Positions 7,681 to 17,203 of a stretch of DNA of 64,000 nucleotides are shown here, one piece after another. Origin of the DNA: Nocardiopsis alba DSM 43377. GTDB taxonomy: Bacteria; Actinomycetota; Actinomycetes; Streptosporangiales; Streptosporangiaceae. The stretch covers positions 55,371 through 119,370 of the forward strand of contig NZ_ANAC01000024.1 in the NCBI RefSeq assembly GCF_000341225.1, read 5' to 3'. Numbering within the stretch: the first letter of the stretch is position 1; every line of letters starts with the position of its first letter. The notes below the pieces were generated by a model that was given only the letters and a program-made list of their open reading frames with translations, was not told the DNA's origin and did no database searches. Both the position numbers and the translations under genes were made by a program.

Positions 7681-9616
7681 CGCACAGGTCAACCTCGCAA
7701 TGGTCTGGTCGAGCGTGTTGGACGGGATCGACAACGACGCCCTCCCCGCACACCAGCGCGCCTGGCTGCCGCAGACCCGTCCGCTGGGCCTGATCGAGGA
7801 CACCGCGCTGATCGCGGCGCCCAACGAGTTCACGAAGAAGGTCCTCGAAAGCCGGCTCCACCCGGCGATCAGCAAGGCTCTCTCCGCCCACCTGGGACGG
7901 GAGATCCGTGTGGCGGTGACGGTGGATCCCACCGCCGTCCCCACCCCTCCCCCGACCCCGTCGCCCTATGGCGGGCCCCGAGAGCCCGTGCCCGGGCCGT
8001 TCTCCCCCGGGCGGGACCAGGGCCCGGCCCTGCCCGACCACGCGCCGCCGGTCACCGAACCGCGCCCCTCCCCCGCCCGGCCCTCCTTCCAGGAGCCGCG
8101 CGGGCAGCACGCGCGCCCGGCGAGCCCTCCCGCGCCGCCCGCCCCCGAGCGAGGCCCGGTCCCCGCCGACCTGCTCGGCCCCGAGGGGGCGCACGGGACC
8201 CAGGAGCCGCTCCCCACCGCGGGCGGATCCGCGGAACCGTGGCCCGAGGCACCCGCGCCGGAGACCCCTGCCGAGGCGCCCGGGCTCCAGGAGACACCGC
8301 CGGAGACCCCCGCGTCCTGGGGGGCGGCCGGAGGATGGCCCACCCAGGAGGAACTCTGGCGACAGCAGGGTTGGGGCGAGGCCGACTGGGACCGCCCCAA
8401 CCGCTGGGAGACCCCGGCGTCCGAGGCCGCCGAGACACCCGAGGTCGGCACGGTGGCCCCGAACGAGGTCGAGGACGCGAAGGCCACGGAGGAGGAGCCC
8501 CCGGAGTCGGCGAGGCCCGCCGCCGAGGCCCCCTCCCCCACCGCACCGCCCGGGCGCTCTCCGGAGATCCCGCCGGGCGATCACGCGCGGCTGAACCCGA
8601 AGTACACCTTCGACACCTTCGTCATCGGCTCCAGCAACCGGTTCGCCCACGCGGCCTCCGTCGCCGCGGCCGAGGCCCCGGCCAAGGCGTACAACCCGCT
8701 GTTCATCCACGGCGGTTCCGGTCTGGGCAAGACCCACCTGTTGCACGCCATCGGCCACTACACGCACCGGCTGTACGAAGGCTCGCGGGTCCGCTACGTC
8801 AGCTCGGAGGAGTTCACCAACGAGTTCATCAACTCGATCCGGGACGGTAAGGCGGACGGGTTCCGCCGCCGCTACCGGGACATCGACGTGCTCTTGGTGG
8901 ACGACATCCAGTTCCTGGAGAACAAGGAGCAGACGCAGGAGGAGTTCTTCCACACCTTCAACACGCTCCACAACTCCGACAAGCAGATCGTCATCTCCAG
9001 CGACCGGCCTCCCAAGCAGCTCACCACGCTGGAGGACCGCATGCGCAGTCGGTTCGAGTGGGGTCTGCTCACCGACGTCCAGCCGCCCGAGCTGGAGACC
9101 CGCATCGCCATCCTGCGTAAGAAGGCGGCCCAGGAGGGCCTGGCGGCACCGCCCGAGGTGCTGGAGTTCATCGCCAGCAAGATCTCGACCAACATCCGCG
9201 AGTTGGAGGGCGCCCTGATCAGGGTGACCGCCTTCGCCAGCCTCAATCGGCAGTCGGTCGACCTGGACCTCACCGGCCAGGTCCTGCGCGACCTGGTGCC
9301 CAACAGCGAGGTCCCCGAGATCACGGCGAGCACGATCATGTCCCAGACGGCCGCCTACTTCGGGCTGAGCCTGGAGGACCTGTGCGGGACCTCCCGTTCC
9401 CGGGTGCTGGTGACGGCCCGTCAGATCGCGATGTACCTGTGCCGGGAGCTGACCGACCTCTCCCTGCCCAAGATCGGCCAGCAGTTCGGTCGGGACCACA
9501 CCACCGTCATGCACGCCGACCGCAAGGTACGGGCGCTGATGGCGGAGCGCCGCTCGATCTACAACCAGGTCCACGAGCTCACCAGTCGGATCAAGGATCA
9601 ACCGACGCTCACCTGA
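7673..9616 (+). CDS. dnaA: Chromosomal replication initiator DnaA
   Basis: AAA+ protein that opens oriC. The TTG start at 7673 gives MADAQVNLAMVW, the expected domain I. The in-frame open region upstream runs through oriC DNA and is not protein-like. Domain II is a Pro/Glu-rich linker of about 210 residues (about 90-303), long as in Streptomyces. Domain III has Walker A GGSGLGKTH and Walker B LLVDDIQF. Domain IV has the box-binding GRDHTTVMHA. 647 residues. A long terminator hairpin follows. Confidence 0.96.
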   Translation: MADAQVNLAMVWSSVLDGIDNDALPAHQRAWLPQTRPLGLIEDTALIAAPNEFTKKVLESRLHPAISKALSAHLGREIRVAVTVDPTAVPTPPPTPSPYGGPREPVPGPFSPGRDQGPALPDHAPPVTEPRPSPARPSFQEPRGQHARPASPPAPPAPERGPVPADLLGPEGAHGTQEPLPTAGGSAEPWPEAPAPETPAEAPGLQETPPETPASWGAAGGWPTQEELWRQQGWGEADWDRPNRWETPASEAAETPEVGTVAPNEVEDAKATEEEPPESARPAAEAPSPTAPPGRSPEIPPGDHARLNPKYTFDTFVIGSSNRFAHAASVAAAEAPAKAYNPLFIHGGSGLGKTHLLHAIGHYTHRLYEGSRVRYVSSEEFTNEFINSIRDGKADGFRRRYRDIDVLLVDDIQFLENKEQTQEEFFHTFNTLHNSDKQIVISSDRPPKQLTTLEDRMRSRFEWGLLTDVQPPELETRIAILRKKAAQEGLAAPPEVLEFIASKISTNIRELEGALIRVTAFASLNRQSVDLDLTGQVLRDLVPNSEVPEITASTIMSQTAAYFGLSLEDLCGTSRSRVLVTARQIAMYLCRELTDLSLPKIGQQFGRDHTTVMHADRKVRALMAERRSIYNQVHELTSRIKDQPTLT

Positions 9617-9640
9617 CCGTCCCGGTCGGGGACGACGCGC

Positions 9641-9680
9641 GAGAGGAGGAGGGGCACCGTGCGGTGCCCCTCCTCCTCTC
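9641..9680 (+). terminator. dnaA terminator
   Basis: Perfect 19-bp stem (9641-9659 with 9662-9680) with a 2-base loop, followed by a pyrimidine run. It isolates dnaA from the DnaA-box cluster. Confidence 0.88.
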
Positions 9681-10815
9681 TTCTCTCCCGCTCTCCGTCG
9701 CCCACGTGTGGACGAGTCGCCTCGTCGCTCCGTCCACAAGTCGACACGTCCACATCCCCCGGATCGGGGCCCTCGTTCCTCCGAGAGCCCCGTTCCGCCG
9801 TCCACAGCCCCTCCGCCCCGAGGAGAGAGACGTTGTCCACAGGTTCCGCGTCCCTCCGTCGTCCGAACCCTCCAGGGTCCGCCCACGGAGAGTTATCCAC
9901 AGGCTTGTGCGAGGTTTCCTCCCCTCTCGGGGGATAGGAGAGTGTCGTCGCCGGGTGCTACCGTCCGTGCCCGACACGTATGGTTCGCCCCTGCTCCTCA
10001 GGGCTTTCGGGAGGTGGGGCGACCTTTTGTCCGTGCCGGCCGGAGGGGGTGCGACCACCGTGACAACGAACGTTGCTCACAAAGTTCCGGTGACCTGTGG
10101 AAAACCCTGTGCACAGACCTTTCGCCCTGATTCGAGAGGTATGCGCGAGGGTCGGGAAAAAAATTTTTGCCGCATCGGAGCCGAGTTATCCACAGCCAGG
10201 CCCCAAAATCTGTGGATAACCCTGTGGACAAGCTGTGGACAACCGCCTCGGCCCTGTGGGTAACCCGGGGTCGCCCTGTGGACAGGGGAACCCATGATCC
10301 GACCACCGCATCACCGGCTGTTGTGGAAAAGATGGGGAAAACCTGTGGATGAGACTGTGGACGGCGTGTGGAAAAACTGAGAGGCGTCTGCTCCGTCCAC
10401 AGGCGGCCCGAGTTACCCACAGGGTTCTCCACAAGGCCTGTGGACAAAAATTCCTGAGCTGACCTGCGGAAACAATGGTTATCCACATTATCCACAGGCC
10501 CTACTACTACGACGCACCTACCTAAGCTCAGTTGGGGCTTCAAAGCAGCTTCGCGGAAAAACTGTGGACAACGCCTCCAGATCGAGGTGACGGCGGTCGA
10601 GCCCCGAGCCGGCAGCGACAGCGGGTGAATCCGGGTAACGTGTGTTCTCGCCCCTGTCCTTCGCCGCCCCGCTTCGGGCGGTGGTCCCACGGGCATCGAG
10701 GCGGCTCCCGCGATCGGCGCGTCCACACCCTGTTGACGGAGCCCTCGGTGGGCCCACGAGCTGCAACGTTGAGGCTATGGCCGGTCCACCGGCCTTGCGG
10801 AAAGTGAGTCGGTAA
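9681..10815. other. oriC: oriC right part: dnaA-dnaN intergenic region, main DnaA-box cluster
   Basis: About 1.1 kb without a supported gene. Strong DnaA boxes lie at 9833-9841, 9893-9901, 10186-10194, 10211-10219, 10223-10231, 10234-10242, 10439-10447, 10479-10487, 10488-10496 and 10563-10571. Variants lie at 10255-10263, 10277-10285 and 10412-10420. An AT-only run, seven A then five T (10157-10168), stands out in very GC-rich DNA just left of the densest boxes and is a candidate unwinding element. Streptomyces oriC lies in the same dnaA-dnaN gap. Confidence 0.92.
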
Positions 10816-11955
10816 GTGAAGTTCCGGGTCGAACGCGACGTACTGTCCGACGCTGTCGCCTGGACAGCGCGCACACTCCCGACACGCCCCTCGGTACCGG
10901 TCCTGGCGGGCATCCTGCTCGACGCCTCCGAGGTCGACGGTCGTCAGCGGGTCCGCCTGTCCGGGTTCGATTACGAGGTCTCCGCCCAGGTCTCGGTCGA
11001 CGTCGAGATCGAGGAGCCCGGGCAGACCCTGGTCTCCGGTCGTCTCCTCGCCGAGATCACCCGCAACCTCCCGCCGCAGACGGTGGAGATCTCCACCGAC
11101 GGCCCCAAGGTCGTGGTGACCTGCGGCAGCGCGAAGTTCACCCTGAACACCATGCCGGTCGAGGACTACCCCTCCCTGCCGGAGATGCCCGGTGTCAGCG
11201 GCACCATCGGCAGCGACGTCTTCGCCGCGGCCGTCGGCCAGGTGGCCGTCGCCGCCGGGCGTGACGACACGCTCCCCATGCTCACCGGCATCCGGGTCGA
11301 GATCGAGGGCGAGACCATCACGCTCGCCTCCACCGACCGCTACCGCCTGGCCGTGCGCGAACTGAGCTGGAAGCCGGAGAACCCCGAACTGTCCGCCGTC
11401 GCCCTGGTCCCGGCCAAGACCCTGCACGACACCGCCAAGTCGCTGACCTCCGGCGCCGAGGTCTCCATCGCCCTGTCGGGCGGCGACTCCGGTGAGGGCA
11501 TGATGGGCTTCGAGGGCGGCGGTCGCCGGACCACCACCCGTCTGTTGGACGGTGAGTTCCCGAAGTACCGCGCCCTGCTGCCGGACACCTTCAACACGGT
11601 GGCCGAGGTCAGCCGCTCGGAGTTCATCGAGGCGGTCAAGCGCGTCTCCCTGGTCGCCGAGCGCAACACCCCGCTGCGTCTGGCCTTCTCCCAGGGCGCC
11701 CTGGTCCTGGAGGCCGGGACCGGCGAGGACGCCCAGGCCGTGGAGACCCTGGAGGCCGAGCTGGACGGCGAGGACATCCAGATCGCCTTCAACTCCGGCT
11801 ACCTGCTCGACGGGCTCGGCGCCATCGGTACCGACGTGGCCCGCCTGCACTTCACCACCTCGACCAAGCCCGCGATCCTCACCGGAAAGCCGGCCGAGGA
11901 GGGCGGCTCCCCCGAATACCGCTACCTGATCATGCCGGTGCGCCTGTCCGGTTGA
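10816..11955 (+). CDS. dnaN: DNA polymerase III beta subunit (sliding clamp)
   Basis: Ring-shaped processivity factor for replicative polymerase. 379 residues in three clamp repeats, starting MKFRVERDVLSDAV (GTG) and ending EYRYLIMPVRLSG, the standard C-terminal strand near the peptide-binding pocket. No strong ribosome-binding site is visible. First gene of the plus-strand replication block to the right of oriC. Confidence 0.97.
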   Translation: MKFRVERDVLSDAVAWTARTLPTRPSVPVLAGILLDASEVDGRQRVRLSGFDYEVSAQVSVDVEIEEPGQTLVSGRLLAEITRNLPPQTVEISTDGPKVVVTCGSAKFTLNTMPVEDYPSLPEMPGVSGTIGSDVFAAAVGQVAVAAGRDDTLPMLTGIRVEIEGETITLASTDRYRLAVRELSWKPENPELSAVALVPAKTLHDTAKSLTSGAEVSIALSGGDSGEGMMGFEGGGRRTTTRLLDGEFPKYRALLPDTFNTVAEVSRSEFIEAVKRVSLVAERNTPLRLAFSQGALVLEAGTGEDAQAVETLEAELDGEDIQIAFNSGYLLDGLGAIGTDVARLHFTTSTKPAILTGKPAEEGGSPEYRYLIMPVRLSG

Positions 11956-12061
11956 CGGATCCGGCGAACTCGAAGACCGGCGTCCGCCGCCCGGCCCGCG
12001 GCTCCATGCCCGGGCCGGTCGGCTTCCACGTGTCCACAGGTGCCCAAGGGAGAGCCCAAGC

Positions 12062-12958
12062 ATGCAACTCGGAATGATCGGACTCGGCAAGATGGGCGGC
12101 AACATGGCCGCCCGCCTGCGGGAGAAGGGGCACGACGTCGTCGGCTACGACGCCTCCCCCGGTGAGCGCGACGTGGAGAGCCTGGAGGCCCTCGTCGACC
12201 GCCTTCAGACGCCCCGCGTGGTCTGGGTGATGGTCCCGGCGGGCGACCCGACCTCCGCCACCATCGACCGGCTCGGCGAGCTCCTGACCGAGGGCGACCT
12301 GATCGTCGAGGGCGGCAACTCCCACTACGTCGACGACCGCAACCGCGCCGAGGCGCTGGCCGCCAAGGGCATCGGCTACGTCGACGCCGGGGTCAGCGGC
12401 GGTGTGTGGGGCCGTCAGAACGGTTACGGGATCATGGTCGGCGGCGGAGCCGAGAACGTGGAGCGTCTGCGCCCGGTCTTCGACTCCCTGACCCCCGACG
12501 ACGGCGGCGGTTTCGTGCACGCCGGAGCGGTCGGTGCCGGTCACTTCGTGAAGATGGTCCACAACGGCATCGAGTACGGCATGATGCAGTCCTTCGCCGA
12601 GGGCTACGAGCTCATGGTCGCCTCGGGCATCGTGGACGACGTCCCCGGCACCTTCGAGAGCTGGCGCGAGGGCACCGTGGTCCGCTCCTGGCTGCTCGAC
12701 CTGCTCAGCAGGGCCCTGGAGGAGGACCCGGACCTGTCCGGCCTGCGCGGTTACGCCCAGGACTCCGGTGAGGGCCGCTGGACCGTCCAGGCCGCCGTCG
12801 ACCTCGCCGTCCCGGCCCCGGCCATCACCGCGGCGCTCTTCGCCCGCTTCGCCTCCCGCCAGGACGACAGCCAGGCCATGAAGGTCGTCGCCGCCCTGCG
12901 CAACCAGTTCGGCGGACACGCCGTCACCAAGGCCGACGACGCCGGATCACAGAGCTGA
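12062..12958 (+). CDS. gnd: 6-phosphogluconate dehydrogenase, decarboxylating (short form)
   Basis: Oxidises 6-phosphogluconate to ribulose 5-phosphate plus CO2 in the pentose phosphate pathway. The Rossmann start is MIGLGKMGGNMA. The substrate-binding signature VSGGVWG and the catalytic helix HFVKMVHNGIEYGMMQ are intact. At 298 residues it is the short prokaryotic form (about 300), not the 470-residue one. Its place between dnaN and recF is characteristic of actinomycetes. Confidence 0.95.
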   Translation: MQLGMIGLGKMGGNMAARLREKGHDVVGYDASPGERDVESLEALVDRLQTPRVVWVMVPAGDPTSATIDRLGELLTEGDLIVEGGNSHYVDDRNRAEALAAKGIGYVDAGVSGGVWGRQNGYGIMVGGGAENVERLRPVFDSLTPDDGGGFVHAGAVGAGHFVKMVHNGIEYGMMQSFAEGYELMVASGIVDDVPGTFESWREGTVVRSWLLDLLSRALEEDPDLSGLRGYAQDSGEGRWTVQAAVDLAVPAPAITAALFARFASRQDDSQAMKVVAALRNQFGGHAVTKADDAGSQS

Positions 12959-12970
12959 TCCCCGCGTCAT

Positions 12971-13000
12971 GGGGCGGCCGGGCCCGACCCGGACCGCCCC
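12971..13000 (+). terminator. Terminator after gnd
   Basis: 12-bp stem with a single bulged A (12971-12982 with 12988-13000) and a 5-base loop, between gnd and recF. Confidence 0.7.
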
Positions 13001-13060
13001 TCTCCCTTTTCTCACCCTCTGTCATCGTTCTGCGCTCCCCCGCACCAGGAGGAAGGCCGG

Positions 13061-14191
13061 ATGTACGTCTCTCACCTGCAACTGGCCGATTTCCGCACCT
13101 ATGAGTCGGCTCTGCTCGAACTCGAACCCGGCGTGAGCGTGTTCGTCGGCTCCAACGGTCAGGGCAAGACCAACCTGGTCGAGGCGATCGGTTACGTCTC
13201 CACCCTGAGCAGCCATCGTGTCTCCTCCGATACCCCGCTGGTCCGTCAGGACGCCGCCCGGGCGATCGTGAGCGCCAGGGTCATGCGGGACGGTCGGGAC
13301 ATGCTCGTCGATCTGGAGATCAACCCGGGCCGGGCCAACCGGGCCCGGGTGAACCGAGGCGCGGCCGGGCGCCCCCGCGATGTGCTGGGGATCCTGCGCA
13401 CGGTGCTCTTCGCCCCCGAGGACCTGGCCCTGGTGAAGGGTGATCCGGGAGAGCGACGCCGTTTCCTCGACGACCTCCTCGTGGCCCGTACTCCCCGGAT
13501 GGCGGGGGTGCGTTCCGACTATGAGCGGGTCCTCAAACAGCGCAACGCCCTGCTCAAGTCGGCCTCCGCGCGTCTTCGTCAGCGGGCCGCCCCCGACCTG
13601 AGCACGTTGGAGGTGTGGGACGCGCATCTGGCGGAGGCCGGCGCCGAGCTCCTGGCCGCCCGTCTTGCTCTGGTGGAGGAGCTGCGGCCCTTGGTGGCGG
13701 AGAACTACGCGGGGCTGACCGACTCCGGTGGGCCCGCCGTCCCCACCTACCGGAGTTCCGCGGTGGAGGAGGGGGAGGAGATCCCCTTCGACCGCCCGGC
13801 GCTGGTGGACCTCCTGCGTGGCGCCCTGGAACGGGAACGCGATCGCGAACTCCAGCGCGGGGTCGGTCTTGTGGGGCCGCACCGCGATGAACTGCACCTT
13901 CGCCTCGGTGAGCTGCCCGCGAAGGGGTATGCCAGTCAGGGGGAGTCCTGGTCGTACGCGCTGGCCTTCAAGCTGTCGGCGTTCGATCTGCTCAGGGCGG
14001 AGGGGGACGATCCGGTCCTGATCCTGGACGACGTGTTCGCCGAGCTCGACGCCGAGCGGCGACGTCGTCTGGCGGAACGGGTCGGCGACGCCGAGCAGGT
14101 CCTGGTGACCGCCGCGGTCGGCGAGGACATCCCCGGGGAGTTGGACGGCGTGAGATACGGGGTGCGTCGGGGGGTGGTCGAGCGTGAATGA
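13061..14191 (+). CDS. recF: DNA replication and repair protein RecF
   Basis: SMC-like ATPase that loads RecA at gaps via RecOR. Starts MYVSHLQLADFRTYE. Walker A is GSNGQGKTN (about residues 28-36) and Walker B is LILDDVFAELD near the C-terminus. 376 residues, normal length. An AGGAGG-type ribosome-binding site lies just upstream. The stop codon overlaps the next gene by 8 bases. Confidence 0.96.
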   Translation: MYVSHLQLADFRTYESALLELEPGVSVFVGSNGQGKTNLVEAIGYVSTLSSHRVSSDTPLVRQDAARAIVSARVMRDGRDMLVDLEINPGRANRARVNRGAAGRPRDVLGILRTVLFAPEDLALVKGDPGERRRFLDDLLVARTPRMAGVRSDYERVLKQRNALLKSASARLRQRAAPDLSTLEVWDAHLAEAGAELLAARLALVEELRPLVAENYAGLTDSGGPAVPTYRSSAVEEGEEIPFDRPALVDLLRGALERERDRELQRGVGLVGPHRDELHLRLGELPAKGYASQGESWSYALAFKLSAFDLLRAEGDDPVLILDDVFAELDAERRRRLAERVGDAEQVLVTAAVGEDIPGELDGVRYGVRRGVVERE

Positions 14192-14744
14192 GCGTCATCC
14201 ACAGCCTGTGGATCCGATGGCGGGACGGGGAACGTTCGGAGGCGGTGGCGACCGGCACCGTCCACAGCCTGTGGACGGGTCGGCGGTCTCGGGGGAGGCG
14301 GTGGTCCCCACCGTGCCGCACGCCTCGGGGGCCGATCTGGCCCGGCAGGCCCTGGCCCGCGCCAGGGCCGAGGCCCGTGAACGAGGGGCGGTCCCCAGAG
14401 GCACCTCGCGCCCGCGCGCGCGTGGCCGATTGCGGTCACGGAACGAGCCCCAACTCTTCGGAGACGCGGTCCGCACCTGGCTGATCGAACACGGTTGGCA
14501 GGAACAGGTGGCCATCGGCGGGGTCTTCGGCCGGTGGAGCGACATCGTCGGCGAGTTCAACGCCGAACATCTGCGACCGGAGAGCTATTCGGAAGGTGAA
14601 TTGGTCGTGGTGGCCGATTCGCCGACCATGGCGGCCCATGCGCGAGCGATGGTGCGTGATCTCATGCGCCGGCTCAACGAGGAGCTGGGGGACGGGACCG
14701 TCGTCTCCATCAAGGTGAAGGGGCCCGGTTCCCGTCGTCGCTGA
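14184..14744 (+). CDS. dciA: DciA-like DUF721 protein
   Basis: DUF721/DciA family; DciA is the ancestral loader of the replicative helicase DnaB. The conserved domain lies in the C-terminal half (about 85-180: VRTWLIEHGW, then WSDIVGEFNAEHLRPESY). The N-terminal 80 residues are disordered and Arg/Ala-rich. It starts GTG, overlapping the end of recF. Two near-palindromic DnaA-box-like sequences sit in its first 32 codons, read as PQPVD both times. A helicase-loading role is inferred from family and position. Confidence 0.88.
   Translation: MNERHPQPVDPMAGRGTFGGGGDRHRPQPVDGSAVSGEAVVPTVPHASGADLARQALARARAEARERGAVPRGTSRPRARGRLRSRNEPQLFGDAVRTWLIEHGWQEQVAIGGVFGRWSDIVGEFNAEHLRPESYSEGELVVVADSPTMAAHARAMVRDLMRRLNEELGDGTVVSIKVKGPGSRRR
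14197..14213. promoter_or_regulatory. DnaA-box-like inverted pair 1, inside dciA
   Basis: ATCCACAGCCTGTGGAT: two head-to-head TCCACA half-boxes, palindromic except for the central base. Confidence 0.5.
14258..14278. promoter_or_regulatory. DnaA-box-like inverted pair 2, inside dciA
   Basis: 21-bp near-palindrome whose centre TCCACAGCCTGTGGA is identical to the core of pair 1, about 61 bp downstream of it. Confidence 0.5.
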
Positions 14745-15216
14745 ACGCGTCGGGAGCGGGGTGGTTCATCCGAGACCGCCATGAACAGGGGCTTTACGGC
14801 CTGTTCGGGAGGATCGAGCGGTCCGGTCGTTCCGGGTGACCCTACGAGGACCGGACCTCACCCTTCGGGCGGGAACGGGCGAAGGGGCGCGCAAGGGCAC
14901 TGAACCGCGCCGGGAGTTGCGAGAAGGCCCTCCCGCGTGTAGGGGCTCGGCTCCCTCCCTGATCGTTCGTTCTCGGGCGGCACAGCGCCGCCAATGCCAC
15001 TTTGTCGTACCGCGCGAGGTATCATGGAGAAGGTTCTTCAGACGCCTGTAGCCGGTACCACGCCCCCATGTAGAGGGTGGGCGGGCGGCCCGTGCGGCGA
15101 ACGGTGATCTCCCAGGTGCTGCGATGTACGTCGCCCCTCCGATCGCCCTGTCGTGGGTTGACCGTTGTCCGCTCGGCCGCGGCCGACAGGCGTCCCCAGC
15201 AGGAGGGTGTTCCCAC
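14745..15216. other. dciA-gyrB intergenic region
   Basis: 472 bp. It holds a 7-bp hairpin at 14783-14806 (GAACAGG with CCTGTTC), a plausible dciA terminator. TATCAT at 15020-15025 is a possible -10 element for gyrB without a convincing -35 at normal spacing. No gene is supported here. Confidence 0.5.
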
Positions 15217-17154
15217 TTGGCCTACGACGCAGGATCAATCACGGTTCTCGAGGGGCTTGAGGCAGTACGCAAGCGCCCGGGTATGTACATCGGCTCCACC
15301 GGCGAGCGCGGTCTGCACCACCTGGTGTACGAGGTGGTCGACAACTCGGTCGACGAGGCCCTGGCGGGCCACGCCGACGCCATCGAGGTGACCTTGCTGG
15401 CCGACGGCGGCCTCAGGGTGACCGACAACGGGCGCGGTATCCCGGTCGGTATCCACCCCGTGGAGCAGCGTCCGGCCGTGGAGGTCGTCCTCACCACGCT
15501 GCACGCGGGCGGAAAGTTCGACGGAAAGTCCTACGCGGTCTCCGGCGGTCTGCACGGCGTCGGTATCTCCGTCGTCAACGCGCTGTCCACGGCCCTGGAC
15601 GTGGAGATCCGTCAGCAGGGGCACGTCTGGCGTCAGCACTACGAGATGACCGCCCCCACGGGCGAGCTCGTCAAGGGCGAGGCGACCGACGAGACCGGTA
15701 CCCAGATCACCTTCTGGGCCGACGGCGACATCTTCGAGACGACCACGTTCTCGTTCGAGACCCTCGCCCGCCGGATGCAGGAGATGGCCTTCCTCAACAA
15801 GGGGCTGTCCATCACCATTCGGGACGAGCGTCCCGAGCACACCGACGACGGCCCGGTGGTCAACACCTTCCACTACGAGGAGGGTCTGTCGGACTATGTC
15901 CGACACATCAACAACAAGAAGGAACCCGCCCACGCCTCGATCATCTCCTTCGAGGAGGAGGGCGAGGGCATCGCGGTCGAGATCGCGATGCAGTGGAACC
16001 AGTCGTACACCTCGTCGGTCCACACCTTCGCCAACACCATCAACACGGCCGAGGGCGGCACCCACGAGGAGGGTTTCCGCTCCGCGCTCACGACCCTGGT
16101 CAACCGGTACGCCCGTGACCAGCGGCTGCTGCGCGACAAGGACGACAACCTCACCGGCGACGACATCCGCGAGGGTCTGACCGCGATCATCTCGGTCAAG
16201 CTCGCCGACCCGCAGTTCGAGGGTCAGACCAAGACGAAGCTCGGCAACACCGAGGCCAAGTCCTTCGTCCAGAAGGTCACCAACGAGCACCTGCGCGACT
16301 GGTTCGAGCGCAACCCGGGCGAGGCCAAGGACATCGTCTCCAAGGCCAGCCAGGCGGCCCGCGCTCGCGTCGCGGCGCGCCAGGCCCGCGATCTGACCCG
16401 CCGCAAGACCCTCCTGGAGACCACCTCCCTCCCGGGCAAGCTGTCGGACTGCCAGTCCACGGACCCGGAGGAGTGCGAGGTCTACATCGTCGAGGGTGAC
16501 TCCGCGGGCGGCTCCGCCAAGGGCGGTCGTAACCCGCACAACCAGGCCATCCTGCCCATCCGAGGCAAGATCCTGAACGTGGAGAAGGCCCGCATCGACC
16601 GGATCCTCAAGAACCAGGAGGTCCAGGCGATCATCACCGCCCTGGGCACCGGTATCCACGAGGATTTCGACGCGGAGAAGCTCCGGTACCACAAGATCAT
16701 CCTCATGGCCGACGCCGACGTCGACGGTCAGCACATCCGCACCCTGCTGCTCACCCTGCTGTTCCGCTTCATGAAGCCGCTGGTCGAGGCCGGTAACGTC
16801 TACCTGGCCGCGCCGCCGCTGTACAAGATCAAGTGGGACCAGAAGGGCAACGACGCGAGTTACGCCTTCTCCGACGCCGAGCGCGACCAGGTCATCGAGG
16901 CCGGCATCGCCGCCGGCAAGAAGGACCCGCGCCCGCGCGACATGGTCCAGCGCTTCAAGGGTCTGGGCGAGATGAACGCCAACGAGCTGTGGGACACCAC
17001 GATGGACCCCGACCGCCGTGTCCTGCTCCAGGTAACCCTGGAGGACGCGGCCCAGGCCGACGAGATGTTCAGCGTGCTCATGGGCGAGGACGTCGAGTCC
17101 CGGCGTTCCTTCATCCAGCGCAACGCCAAGGACGTCCGTTTCCTGGACATCTAG
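15217..17154 (+). CDS. gyrB: DNA gyrase subunit B
   Basis: ATPase and TOPRIM subunit of gyrase, which puts negative supercoils into DNA. I chose TTG at 15217, giving MAYDAGSITVLEGLEAVRKR; AGGAGG (15201-15206) lies 10 bases upstream. An in-frame ATG at 15124 would add 31 residues unlike GyrB. GHKL ATPase motifs: EVVDNSVDEA, DNGRGIP, GGLHGVG. TOPRIM motifs: EGDSAGGSAKGGR and ADADVDGQHI. 645 residues. Confidence 0.96.
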   Translation: MAYDAGSITVLEGLEAVRKRPGMYIGSTGERGLHHLVYEVVDNSVDEALAGHADAIEVTLLADGGLRVTDNGRGIPVGIHPVEQRPAVEVVLTTLHAGGKFDGKSYAVSGGLHGVGISVVNALSTALDVEIRQQGHVWRQHYEMTAPTGELVKGEATDETGTQITFWADGDIFETTTFSFETLARRMQEMAFLNKGLSITIRDERPEHTDDGPVVNTFHYEEGLSDYVRHINNKKEPAHASIISFEEEGEGIAVEIAMQWNQSYTSSVHTFANTINTAEGGTHEEGFRSALTTLVNRYARDQRLLRDKDDNLTGDDIREGLTAIISVKLADPQFEGQTKTKLGNTEAKSFVQKVTNEHLRDWFERNPGEAKDIVSKASQAARARVAARQARDLTRRKTLLETTSLPGKLSDCQSTDPEECEVYIVEGDSAGGSAKGGRNPHNQAILPIRGKILNVEKARIDRILKNQEVQAIITALGTGIHEDFDAEKLRYHKIILMADADVDGQHIRTLLLTLLFRFMKPLVEAGNVYLAAPPLYKIKWDQKGNDASYAFSDAERDQVIEAGIAAGKKDPRPRDMVQRFKGLGEMNANELWDTTMDPDRRVLLQVTLEDAAQADEMFSVLMGEDVESRRSFIQRNAKDVRFLDI

Positions 17155-17203
17155 GGAATCCCGCTCTCACCCGCTCAAGCCAGCCTAGAAGGGATCGACA
17201 TCC

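Noticed and set aside
7244..9886. 880-codon open frame on the minus strand opposite dnaA
   Set aside because: Antisense shadow running into DnaA boxes; no domain, Gly/Arg/Leu-rich.
15124..15216. Upstream ATG for gyrB
   Set aside because: The 31 extra residues do not resemble GyrB, and the TTG at 15217 has AGGAGG at good spacing.
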